A DNA stretch of 64,000 bases from Streptomyces fumigatiscleroticus. Lineage in GTDB: Bacteria; Actinomycetota; Actinomycetes; Streptomycetales; Streptomycetaceae. How positions within the stretch are numbered: the first letter of the stretch is position 1; every line of letters starts with the position of its first letter. A program made the translations under genes and the position numbers. Below are positions 8,521 to 16,419 of this stretch, piece after piece. The notes beneath the pieces are model-generated. The model saw nothing but the letters and a program-made list of their open reading frames with translations. It made no database searches and was not told where the DNA came from. The stretch lies in assembly GCF_014647975.1 (NCBI RefSeq), contig NZ_BMQF01000015.1:124001-188000 (forward strand). The letters run 5' to 3'.

Positions 8521-9450
8521 ATGGACTTCACCGATGTGTCACTCACCGCGCTGCGCGTCTTCCGTGCCGTCGCCGAGCAGGGAACCTTCACCGCGGCCGC
8601 CGCGTCGCTGGGATACACGCAGTCGGCGGTTTCCCGGCAGATCGCCGCGATCGAACGGGCGGCGGGCGCGGAACTGCTGGAGCGGCGCCGCGAGGGTGTA
8701 CGGCTCACCGCGGCCGGCCGTCTCGTCATACGCCGCGCGACGGTCGTGCTCGATGAGATCGACACGACCGCGCGCGAACTGTCCGGCCTGCCTGAGCAGG
8801 CCGGGACGGTGCGACTGGGCTGGCTGCCCAGCGCCGGCGCCGTTCTGGTGCCCCGCGCGCTGGCCGCCCTGCGCCACACGGACCCGGGCCTTCTGGTCGT
8901 CGGCCGGGAAGGCGGCACCCCGGCGCTGGTGCGCGCCCTACGGGCCGGCAGCATCGACCTGGCCCTGCTCGCGTCGGCGCCGCCGTTCCGCCCTCCGGAC
9001 GCCGAGTCGCCCCCGCTCGCCCTGCAGACGCTGACCGAACGCGCGCTGTGTCTGGCGGTGCCCGCGACACACCCGCTGGCCCGCAATGACTTCGTCGACG
9101 TGGCAGACCTGCGAGGGCAGACCTGGATCGCGAGCTCCGCCTCCGGCGAGGACCGGCTGATGGGGGTGTGGCCCGGCCTGGACGAGCGGCCCGAGATTGC
9201 GCACACCGCCCGCGACTGGCTCGCCAAGCTTCAACTGGTTGCCGCGGGCTGCGGACTCACGACGGTGCCTGCGGCGCTTGCCGCCGCCGCCCCTCAGGGC
9301 GTCCGCGTCCTGCCCGTCCGCGGCGGCCCCCAGGAACAGCGCCGACTGCTGCTGGCTCGCCTCCCGCAAACGCCGGCCGAGCCGGTGACCCGCGTGGCGG
9401 CCGCCTTGCGCGCGGCGGCCCTCGACGCCGATACGCGCACCACCTCCTGA
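8521..9450 (+). CDS. LysR-family transcriptional regulator
   Basis: A 309-residue LysR-type regulator. The N-terminal winged helix is typical: 'LRVFRAVAEQGTFTAAAASL' followed by 'GYTQSAVSRQIAAIERAAG'. The C-terminal half is the periplasmic-binding-like effector domain ('LALLASAPPF', 'LAVPATHPLARND', 'VAAGCGLTTVPAA'). It is divergent from the SDR genes at 6574-8449, the usual arrangement for a LysR regulator and its targets. The 71-base intergenic region has an imperfect dyad (ATTTC near 8470, GAGAAT near 8490) that could be its site. Confidence 0.85.
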   Translation: MDFTDVSLTALRVFRAVAEQGTFTAAAASLGYTQSAVSRQIAAIERAAGAELLERRREGVRLTAAGRLVIRRATVVLDEIDTTARELSGLPEQAGTVRLGWLPSAGAVLVPRALAALRHTDPGLLVVGREGGTPALVRALRAGSIDLALLASAPPFRPPDAESPPLALQTLTERALCLAVPATHPLARNDFVDVADLRGQTWIASSASGEDRLMGVWPGLDERPEIAHTARDWLAKLQLVAAGCGLTTVPAALAAAAPQGVRVLPVRGGPQEQRRLLLARLPQTPAEPVTRVAAALRAAALDADTRTTS

Positions 9451-9475
9451 CGGGGGAGCCGACCACCCACAGAGA

Positions 9476-9895
9476 TCAACCCCGTGACGTTTCGATCAGC
9501 TCGAGGAGATTGCCCTCCGGGTCGGTGACGTAGGCGAATCGCATGCCTTCACTCACGCCTGGCGCGGGCGGCGAAACCTGGCCTGCACCACATTCGGCGG
9601 TCAGACGTGTGATTGCCGCGTCGAGATCCGGAACCTGCAGAGCGAGGTGGGTGAAGGTCTGCGCGGCAGTGGCGGTGAACGGATCGGCGTGCGAGACAGG
9701 GCTCGACCCGGGGCGTTCGACGAACTCCAGGCGCAGGCCGGCCGCGTCACTCAGTACGACGGTGCGGACGCCCGCTTCCGGTATTTCCAGGCGTTCCTCC
9801 ACGTGCGTGAGCCCGAAGGCCTCGCCGTACCAGGCTTCCTGAGCGGAGAGGTCGGCGACCGAGAGGCTGATGTGATGGAAACGAACGGGGGTCAT
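9476..9895 (-). CDS. VOC-family (glyoxalase-like) protein
   Basis: A protein of about 139 residues with the paired beta-alpha-beta units of the vicinal oxygen chelate fold: 'FHHISLSVADLSAQEAWYGE' in the first half and 'THLALQVPDLDAAITRL' with 'AYVTDPEGNLLELIE' in the second. The likely metal ligands are the His in 'HHISL', the Glu in 'LRLEFVE', the His in 'FTHLAL' and the Glu in 'LLELIE'. Start ATG at 9895 is preferred over 9907 because GGAGG lies five bases upstream. Divergent from the TetR gene at 9951 across a strong dyad at 9908-9942, so it is the probable target of that regulator. Confidence 0.85.
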   Translation of the reverse strand: MTPVRFHHISLSVADLSAQEAWYGEAFGLTHVEERLEIPEAGVRTVVLSDAAGLRLEFVERPGSSPVSHADPFTATAAQTFTHLALQVPDLDAAITRLTAECGAGQVSPPAPGVSEGMRFAYVTDPEGNLLELIETSRG

Positions 9896-9907
9896 GCCAA
9901 CCTCCAT

Positions 9908-9942
9908 GGTTAATCCCTTTTACCTAGTAAATGGTGTTAACC
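9908..9942. promoter_or_regulatory. Nested dyad operator between VOC and TetR genes
   Basis: Two inverted repeats share one centre at 9925: outer arms GGTTAA (9908-9913) and TTAACC (9937-9942), inner arms TTTAC (9919-9923) and GTAAA (9927-9931). The stretch is AT-rich in a very GC-rich setting. The layout fits an operator for the TetR regulator at 9951 that controls both divergent genes. Not shown by experiment. Confidence 0.65.
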
Positions 9943-9950
9943 TTAGCGCC

Positions 9951-10559
9951 ATGAGCCCTCCCGTCAAGCGGCGTCCCACCGGCCACCATCACGGGGACCT
10001 GCGCAACGCCCTGTTGCAAGCGGCCCTTGAGCTGATCCGCGAGCGAGGCCCCCACGGCTTCACCCTGGCCGAAGCCAGCCGCCGGGCCGGAGTGAGCGTC
10101 GCGGCGCCGTACAAGCACTTCGCCGACCGAGAGACGCTGCTCGCGCAGCTCGCCACGGAGGGCTACCGCGAGCAACGAAACCGTTTCGCCACAGCCGTCG
10201 GCGTCAGCGAGGACCCGGTGGAGCAACTCGCGGCGTTCGCGTCTGCCTACGTGCGATTCGCCGCGGAAGAGCCAGCCCTGTTCGACGTCACCTTCCATGC
10301 GGGCCTGGACAAGTCCCGATTCGCCGAACTGGCCGCGGCCGGCGACGAGGTGGCCAGCCTCCTGCTGCCCGTGTCAGGCCGACTGGCTCCCGGTCAGGAC
10401 GACGCGTTCGACTTGCTGCTGCGCGTGGCAGGCGCCGCCCACGGACTTGCTGTGTTCCTTCGGCAGGGCATGTTCGGTACGACCGGAGGAGCCCTCACCG
10501 ACGCGGAGGAGAAGGCTGCCCGCACCGCCCGGGACATCGCGCAGCGTTACAACGCCTGA
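9951..10559 (+). CDS. TetR-family regulator
   Basis: A 202-residue regulator. N-terminal helix-turn-helix: 'LRNALLQAALELIRERG' then 'FTLAEASRRAGVSVAAPYKH' and 'FADRETLLAQLA'. The C-terminal half ('VRFAAEEPALFDVTFHAGLD') resembles the WHG-type TetR effector domain. The ATG at 9951 is chosen because an operator-like dyad ends nine bases upstream, so the promoter must lie close and the transcript may have almost no leader. It probably represses itself and the divergent VOC gene. Confidence 0.85.
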   Translation: MSPPVKRRPTGHHHGDLRNALLQAALELIRERGPHGFTLAEASRRAGVSVAAPYKHFADRETLLAQLATEGYREQRNRFATAVGVSEDPVEQLAAFASAYVRFAAEEPALFDVTFHAGLDKSRFAELAAAGDEVASLLLPVSGRLAPGQDDAFDLLLRVAGAAHGLAVFLRQGMFGTTGGALTDAEEKAARTARDIAQRYNA

Positions 10560-10564
10560 AGTCC

Positions 10565-11133
10565 TCAGGACCCGCACTGTCCGCGTCCATCCGCACTGTT
10601 CAGCGCTGTGGCAAAGGTGTCTCTGGTGTTGAACTGATCCTGCTTCCTGCTGACGGAACAACGAGCTGGCGGGCGGCGCCGGGGTCCCATGCCGGGTGTC
10701 CTCAGTGTCCCGGTCCGGTGCGGTGCTGTGCTGTGCTGTGCCGGCAGCATCCGGACCACGCCGGCAGCATCGCTCTGCTGCCGGCGCAGCACACGGTTCT
10801 CCACGGTGGACTGGTGCAAGGCGCCCACCAGCGCTTCGACGTCGGCTCTCAGCCGGGCGATCTCTGCGGCGTCCGCGGCCCGTAGTTCCTTCAGCCGCCT
10901 GACCTGCTGGCGCAGCCGCTTCTCGCTGTCGGGAGTCTGCCCGCGGGCACGGATCTTGTCGTAGAACTCGCTCTTCAGGTCCGGGTGGCGCTGGGTGAGC
11001 GCGTTGCGGGGGACTTGCGCTTCGAGCGCGAGAGCGACGATGGTCAGGGCGCCGTTGGAGTGTTCGCGGTGGCCGGCCAGGATGGGCCCATCGCAGCGCG
11101 GATGCGGTCGCGTTCGTCACGGGCTGGGCTCAT
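10565..11133 (-). pseudogene. Integrase-associated coiled-coil protein, frameshifted
   Basis: The start 'MSPARDERDRIRAAM' and the continuation one frame over ('ALTIVALALEAQVPRNAL', 'RHPDLKSEFYDKIRARG', then a long helix 'EKRLRQQVRRLKELRAADAA') resemble the small TnpC-like proteins encoded after tyrosine recombinases in actinobacterial elements. A single-base change near 11080 breaks the frame. The tail contains a low-complexity run of CAGCA units. Its ATG overlaps the stop of the preceding chimeric frame by four bases (11130-11133), so the pair was once translationally coupled. Confidence 0.5.
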
Positions 11134-11751
11134 GAGGTCGGCTCCTGCGGGTGGAAGCGGTCGAGTTCGTGGCGGTCGGCCAGCGCGCGCAGCTGCGCGG
11201 CGCGGCGGACGAGACGGTCGGCGAGGGGGCCGGGAACCGTCTCGGAGGCGGCCTGCTTCTCCAGGGCCTGGGCGTACTGAACGCTGGCGACTACGTCCCT
11301 GTGGTCGGAGAAGGCGGGCCGGTACGAGCCGTAGCCGTACATGATGCAGTACTCGACGAGCGGGTTGGTCGTCCACCCGTAGACGGACAGGGAGCCGCTG
11401 CCGGACGGGGCGAAGTCGCCCGCCCACTTCACGGTTCCGCGACCGCCGGTGGCCCAGCCTGTGCCGGCCACGACATTCCCGCATTCGTCGCAGACGACGG
11501 TGTAATGGCCGGCGTCGCCGAGCGTCATGGAGACCGTTCCGACGCCGTCGGTCCAGAAATGGTAGTAGTGGCCGCCCTGCATGCCGTTCTGCGGCGTGGT
11601 GATGGTCTCGGCGGCGTGGGTGGTGCCGGACAGCAGCAACGAACCGGCGCCGGCCGCGAGGACCAGACCACCCGCGCGGGTCAGGAAGTTCCCGCGGTCG
11701 CATCCGGGTACGTGAGGCCCTGTTCCAGGAGGCGGTCTTGTCCCTGGGCAT
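11130..11751 (-). pseudogene. GH11 xylanase fragment fused in frame to a probable integrase tail
   Basis: The first part is a secreted glycoside hydrolase family 11 xylanase: signal-like 'GLVLAAGAGSLLLSGTTHA', then 'GGHYYHFWTDGVGTVSMTL', 'CGNVVAGTGWATGG' and 'GWTTNPLVEYCIM', where the Glu is the expected nucleophile. After 'YGSYRPAF' the sequence changes to 'ASVQYAQALEKQAASETV' and 'GPLADRLVRRAAQLRALAD', which looks like the C-terminus of a site-specific integrase. The second half of GH11, with the acid/base Glu, is missing. The signal region also needs a one-base shift to connect with the ATG at 11751. It cannot be an active xylanase. The integrase call rests on memory of similar tails. Confidence 0.65.
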
Positions 11752-12082
11752 GGAGTCTCCGGGAGTTGTCGGGCGGCCGGGGAAGGCCGGGGCGGCGCGG
11801 GTACGCCGGGCGCCGCGATACGGTCCGGTGGGCTGACGGGTGCCGAGGTACCGAGGAGCCTCAATGGCCGCCATTGAGTGCCGGAGCCGTACGACGAGAC
11901 GGTGGGGAGCCGACTACCGTGCGAACTGCCGTGCGATCGGGCGCGTCCGCACCAGGAGCGAAAGGAGCCCCGTCGGGGCAGAGTGACCACAATGGGTCCC
12001 CTGCCCCGACGGAGCTCGGCCGGCCGGGCGGCGGGTTACCGGCGCCCGGCGGAGGCCGGTGCCGTGTGCGGCGCTCCCCGGC

Positions 12083-12757
12083 TCAGCCGAAGTTCACGTC
12101 GCTGCACCACATGTACGCCTGGTCGAGGTGCGAGGCCTGCCAGATCACGAACAGGATGTGGTGTCCGGTGTAGCCGGAGGTGTTGACGTTGAACGTGTAG
12201 TCCGTCGCCGGGCCGAAGCGGCCGGTCTGCGTGATGAAGTCGAGGTTGCCCCAGCCCAGGGTCTGGGTCTTGGGGTTGAAGCCCTGCTTGCTCACGTAGG
12301 CCCTGAAGTAGTCGGCACCGTGGGACGCCTGGTCGTGCACGTGGACCGAGAAGTTGTTGCCGACGGTGGTCGTCTTCCACTCTCCGGGCTTGTCCAGGCT
12401 GGCGTTCCTCGAGAGGTTGTTGCTGCAGAGCGTCCCGTCGGGGGTTCGCGACTGGAACTGGCCACCAAGACCGTCGCGGAGCGCGCTCATCCAGTTCCAC
12501 ATGGTGTCGGGGTTGGCCTGGAAGGCCTGCCAGCACATGGGGTCTTCGGTCTGCATGGCCGGGTTCATGTGGTCGCTACCCCACCTTTCCCAGCAGTGGT
12601 ACGCGCGGGAGGCGGGGCCGACGACGGAGCCGTGAGCCTGGGCGGGGGCCGACCAGGTCAGTGCGCCGACAACCACGGCGAACAGCATGGCGAGCGCCTG
12701 GAGAGGCCGGCGGAGGGCCGACCGGGAACGCCCGGTTAATGGGCTCTGCTTGCGCAT
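12083..12757 (-). CDS. AA10 lytic polysaccharide monooxygenase, secreted
   Basis: A 224-residue secreted copper enzyme that oxidatively cleaves chitin or cellulose. Signal peptide residues 1-41 ends at Ala-Gln-Ala, so the mature protein starts with His42, the first histidine-brace ligand; the second is His146 in 'HDQASHGADYF'. Other family features: 'GSVVGPASRAYHCWERWG', 'DPMCWQAF', and the ending 'YMWCSDVNFG'. No carbohydrate-binding module is attached, so it is a single-domain AA10 similar to the short Streptomyces enzymes. A perfect CebR box 34 bases upstream links it to cellobiose control, which favours a role in cellulose breakdown, although the sequence alone does not fix the substrate. 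Confidence 0.92.
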   Translation of the reverse strand: MRKQSPLTGRSRSALRRPLQALAMLFAVVVGALTWSAPAQAHGSVVGPASRAYHCWERWGSDHMNPAMQTEDPMCWQAFQANPDTMWNWMSALRDGLGGQFQSRTPDGTLCSNNLSRNASLDKPGEWKTTTVGNNFSVHVHDQASHGADYFRAYVSKQGFNPKTQTLGWGNLDFITQTGRFGPATDYTFNVNTSGYTGHHILFVIWQASHLDQAYMWCSDVNFG

Positions 12758-12790
12758 GTGGGGGGAACTCCTTCCAGTTGAAAGGCACTA

Positions 12791-12804
12791 TGGGAGCGCT
12801 CCCA
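12791..12804. promoter_or_regulatory. CebR operator
   Basis: TGGGAGCGCTCCCA is a perfect 14-base palindrome and is identical to the known CebR consensus, the cellobiose-responsive LacI-type repressor of Streptomyces cellulolytic genes. It lies 34 bases upstream of the LPMO start, where it would block transcription until cello-oligosaccharides release the repressor. Confidence 0.9.
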
Positions 12805-13377
12805 ACGGTACGACTCTTGAGTGAAATGTCAATGAAACAAACGAAGTTGAACGCAGAGGTGGGCGGCGAGCAGGGAATCTGCCGTGAGCCGGGAGTCATG
12901 GGGGCCGCTTCGGCGACTTCGGTGGCACGACCGTCAGACCCCCTTGCCGAAACCGGATGGCAGGGTGCGGCCTGCCTGCGTTCCGCCCGCTTCGGAGCTC
13001 ATGGAGCCACGACACGCCTGCCGGCCTACAGCTTCTCCTCCTCCGGGCGCTGCGGGCCGTTCATCCAGAACCTGACGTTCTGGGCAGGTCGGGCAGGTCC
13101 TGGTCCGATCGGCATCAAGCCGCCGGGCCGTGTCCAGCCGATCAAGCCGGGAGCCACGACAGAGCGGCAGTGCCGAACGGGGTACAGCCGGACGGGGGAC
13201 GCAGGTACCGCGGTACGAGGGCGTGCGGGAGGTGGCCAATCATCGGCCCGGCCGCCGGGATGCGCCCGTCAGGCCCTTGACCGGGTGCCGCTTCGACGGA
13301 GGGTGGGAGAAGAGAGCGGCTCTGCGTGGTGAAGCGTGGGCCTCTGACAACTCCGACAGCAGGAAGCGTTTCTTTCG
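12805..13377. other. Non-coding or remnant stretch
   Basis: No intact gene is supported here. On the minus strand at about 13035-13100 a short frame ends 'RFWMNGPQRPEEEKL' and stop, which reads like the C-terminus of a lost protein. The near-repeat GGAGCCACGAC occurs at about 13003 and 13149. The remainder gives no coherent frame. Confidence 0.4.
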
Positions 13378-13685
13378 ATGACCACACAGCCCGCACGCCC
13401 TGAGCGCAGCGGTCCCGAGACCGCCTCGGTCATGGATGTCTCGCCGTCCGAGCCTTCTCTCATCAAGGCGGTGTTCAGGAACGTGACTCCGATGCACGTC
13501 TTTCGGTCGGCCGCGTGGGCCGCCGCGTCGGTGACGCGGACAGTGCTGACGGAGATCATCGACGGCGCGAGGAGAGCGGCGGAGGAGGTCCGGAAAAGGC
13601 TGATTCCCGGGACCTTCTCTCGGCGATCGACCGGAACGTCGAGCTCGAGGTGGGGAACAAGTGGTACGGCCACAGCCCGACGTAG
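13378..13685 (+). pseudogene. Hypothetical protein, frameshifted
   Basis: The first 78 residues ('SLIKAVFRNVTPMHVFRSAA', 'TRTVLTEIIDGARRAAEEVR') look like genuine protein sequence with two helices. A better continuation, 'LLSAIDRNVELEVGNKWYG', follows one frame over and stops at 13683-13685, implying a one-base change near 13612. A start with AGGAAG upstream is present at 13378. No family was recognised. A further 36-codon frame follows at 13688. Confidence 0.35.
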
Positions 13686-14034
13686 CGATGGTCCGCGACC
13701 TGAACGGAATCGCGAGCGTGTTCCTGACGGACCTCGCCCGGGACGCGGCATGGTCGTCCGCGAGGGCGGGGTGGCACGTTTCGGTACGGTCACCCTAGTG
13801 ACGTCGGGCGAACCGGCCCCATCCCCATTCCTCGAGGATTCCCTCCGGACCCTGTCCACCCGCAGGGGGGAATCGGCGAACCATCGGCAGGGACGACATC
13901 CTGGCCGCCACCACGATCCAGTTGTTCGGCGGCGAGCTCAGGCAGCGAGCCCTCACCGAAGCACGCGAGGCGACACAGAACACTTCGGCCGGCTGAGCGG
14001 GCGCGATCGACATCGCCGCCTGCACCCTCATCTG
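13686..14034. other. Remnant stretch without an intact gene
   Basis: Short coding-like frames only. At 13688-13798 a 36-codon frame reads 'VRDLNGIASVFLTDLARD'. At about 13880-13995 another reads 'IGRDDILAATTIQLFGGE' and ends in a stop. Both look like pieces of lost genes; neither was identified. Confidence 0.35.
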
Positions 14035-14430
14035 CTACCGCAGACTCGCCAAATGAGATGGCCTCCGATTCAGGCCGTCACAGACCAGCATCAGCACGTC
14101 GCGCACCCCGCGGCTCTTGATTTCGGTCAGGACGGTCTGCCAGTACGTGGCGCCCTCGCCGCCGTCGCCGGCCCACAGCCCGAGGATCTCGCGGTAGCCG
14201 TCGGCGGTGACCGCCACGGCGACATGGACGGGCCGGTCGGCCACGTGCCCGTCGCGGATGCGGACGTGGATGGTGTCGATGAAGAGAACCGGGTGGACCG
14301 GGTCCAGGGGCCGCGTGCGCCATTCGGTCATGGAGTCCAGGGCCTTGTCCCTGATGGTGGAGACGGCCTCCTTGGTGGTGCTCATCCCGTACACCTCGGC
14401 GAGGTGGGCGACGATCTCGCCCGAGGACAC
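14035..14430 (-). mobile_element. IS256-family transposase remnant
   Basis: A 131-residue internal piece of an IS256/mutator-type transposase: 'MSSGEIVAHLAEVYGMSTTK', 'PVLFIDTIHVRIRDG' with the first catalytic Asp, and 'REILGLWAGDGGEGATYW', then 'VLMLVCDGL' with the second Asp. Both ends are missing, including the catalytic Glu and the terminal repeats, so it cannot move. Confidence 0.85.
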
Positions 14431-14688
14431 ACCTCATGCATGACACTCCCGTCTCGGACGGGCAGGGATCAGCGGGCGACTTCTTCGCCAGTCTGATCGC
14501 TGTAGTTGCAGATGCCTGGAGCGGGGACGCAGCGCGCCGAAGTGCCCGGACTTGCGGAGACGCCAGGACGGCAAGGGCGGCGAGTACGACGACCGTTGCG
14601 CAGCCGGCTCATAGGACTCCGGACGGGTCCGGTGCCGTCGTATCCCGCTCTGGATGTGGGCCCGCCGGGGGCGGTGCACTGTGTGCGG

Positions 14689-15285
14689 TCAGCGGGCGAT
14701 CGAGATCGCGAAGGGCGCGAATCCGCTGGATCGAATCACGTGCGGTACGAACAGTATGGCGGCCTCCGTGGCGCGGGCGGTCTGGATCCCGCCGAGATCA
14801 GTGATCCACTCCTTGCGCCAGCCAAGGTCGATGAGCAGTTCACGGACGGTCTGCTTGGCCTGCGGGTCGTCGCCGGAGAGGAAGGCGTCGGGCGCCTGGG
14901 TGAGCGTGGCCGGCGCGGTCATCACCGGGAAGAGCATGGTGTTGAGTGTCTTGACTACGCGCGTTTCGGGGAGCGCTTCCTGGAGTCGCTCGGCGAGGCT
15001 TGACCCGGGGTGGATCAGGTCGGCAGGCAGTCCGTCCGGTCCGTCGACGGTGGCGTTGGAGACGTCGACGAGGACCTTGTCGCGCAGTTCCTCGCGCAGG
15101 GCGCCGAGCCGGTCCAGTGAGCCGGCTCCCGGGGTGGCGTTGATGACGATCCGGGCTGTCCGGGCAGCGTCGGCGGCGGCGCCCGGCGCGCGGTCCGCCA
15201 CGGTGACCTCATGCCCTGCCCGGGTGAGGGCTGTGGCCAGGTTGCCGCCGACGCGGCCGGTTCCGAGAACTGCGATCGTGGTCAT
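14689..15285 (-). CDS. NAD(P)-binding protein, NADPH-dependent F420 reductase-like
   Basis: A 198-residue Rossmann-fold protein. It begins 'MTTIAVLGTGRVGGNLATAL' with the GxGxxG dinucleotide site, followed by 'ARIVINATPGAGSLDRLG', 'DKVLVDVSNATVDGPDG' and 'TRVVKTLNTMLFPVM'. This is the pattern of the NADPH-dependent F420 reductase / NAD(P)-binding domain family in actinobacteria, which passes hydride between NADPH and a deazaflavin or acts on a small substrate. The gene is intact and isolated among remnants. Function beyond cofactor binding is inferred. Confidence 0.75.
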   Translation of the reverse strand: MTTIAVLGTGRVGGNLATALTRAGHEVTVADRAPGAAADAARTARIVINATPGAGSLDRLGALREELRDKVLVDVSNATVDGPDGLPADLIHPGSSLAERLQEALPETRVVKTLNTMLFPVMTAPATLTQAPDAFLSGDDPQAKQTVRELLIDLGWRKEWITDLGGIQTARATEAAILFVPHVIRSSGFAPFAISIAR

Positions 15286-15326
15286 GGTGATCGGGCCCTT
15301 CCGTACATGCGGGTAGTGGTGCGCGG

Positions 15327-15450
15327 TCAGCGTGAGAGCGTGGCGACGGCCTCGGCGTGGACACCGGGCGCGGCGGCCAGGAGGCTCTCGCTCCGCGGGG
15401 TCCAGGGGCGGCCCTCGGCGTCGGAGATCTGCCCGCCGGCCTTGGCTGCG
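15327..15450 (-). pseudogene. Inositol monophosphatase-like C-terminal remnant
   Basis: A short frame reads 'AKAGGQISDAEGRPWTPRS' then 'LLAAAPGVHAEAVATLSR' and stop, matching the end of inositol-monophosphatase-family proteins, where an Ala-Gly-Gly segment precedes the last strand and helix. The rest of the gene, with its metal-binding motifs, is absent. Confidence 0.5.
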
Positions 15451-15916
15451 CGGGCTGGCGCGGACCGCGCTGGCCGAGTGCGGAGCGCCGTAGTCGGCGC
15501 CGTCCGGCCGCTTCACCCATACGTTCCGCGACCACCTCGATGCCGAACAGCCGGCCAATGCCCGGACCCGCAGAAGACTGAGCACCTCAAGCCTCGGACG
15601 CCCGCCCGCTGCCGCCGGAGCACCCGCACCCACGGCATGAGAAGTGCCGCTCAGCTGTCGGCGACGCCTGAGATGAGAGCCGCTTCCGACGGGTGACAAG
15701 TGATCCAGAACCAGTTCCCAGCCGTCGCCGACAGAGCGGGCGTTCTGGCGGTTCTGGTGGGTCCTCTCCGCGCGAGCGGAGGTGAGCCGACCGGCCTGCG
15801 GCGCGTCGCCCTTCAGGGCCTGTCCGGTGAGTCGGATGCGCTGAGCGCGGCAGAGGACCGGCGGGGGCTTGCCGTTGCCGCCGGGGTCCGCGGCCCCCGG
15901 CGGGCGGATCCGCCGG

Positions 15917-16039
15917 TCAGCTCGGCCGGGCATCGGCGTAGAAGACCATCGCATCGCGCTGGTAGGCGGCCAGCCCGTCGGCGGTCTTGTCCACGTTCGC
16001 GCGAGACTGCGGGTCATCGACGAAGTACTGACCCATCCC
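15917..16039 (-). pseudogene. TipAS-domain C-terminal remnant
   Basis: The frame reads 'GQYFVDDPQSRANVDKTA' then 'GLAAYQRDAMVFYADARP' and stop, the C-terminus of the TipAS effector domain found in MerR-family regulators. It matches the end of the intact TipAS regulator at 30574-31332 in layout. It is cut off at 16040 by the ISKra4-like remnant. Confidence 0.6.
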
Positions 16040-16040
16040 C

Positions 16041-16397
16041 CTGATCCAGGCCGAAGCCGCCCGCCGCCGCCCAAAGATCCATATCGTGCTGGACATCGTG
16101 CACGTCCGAGAAGCTCTGGGCCGCCGCCCGCTGCTCCCACACCTCCGCCGACCCGGACGCCGAGACCTGGGCCGCCGCCCACGCCGCCCGTCCTCCGACC
16201 GGTGCCCCCACGCAGACCACCACCGCCCTGAACACCGAGGCCGACCACCACCACCTGCCCGGTGAGCAGCGCACCGCCGTCACCTCCGCGCGATCAGCAA
16301 CGGCGACTCCCCCGCCTACTGGCGCTATCACGTACGCCAGGAACACGCTCGCCCCTGTCCTCCCCCCGACCAGGCCAACTACCGCCTGACCGCCTGA
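16041..16397 (+). mobile_element. ISKra4-family transposase remnant
   Basis: Begins in the middle of the transposase ('RRRPKIHIVLDIVHVREAL') and ends with the family's typical C-terminus ('SNGDSPAYWRYHVRQEHARP', 'DQANYRLTA'). At least two frame changes and an internal deletion separate these parts. It abuts the TipAS remnant, so insertion or recombination here destroyed that regulator. Confidence 0.65.
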
Positions 16398-16419
16398 ACA
16401 ACCTCACTCAGCGAGAGCC

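Noticed and set aside
10725..10745. Short TGTGC repeats as a possible CRISPR or microsatellite
   Set aside because: Only a few units in a row, with no spacers; simple low-complexity sequence at the end of a broken gene.
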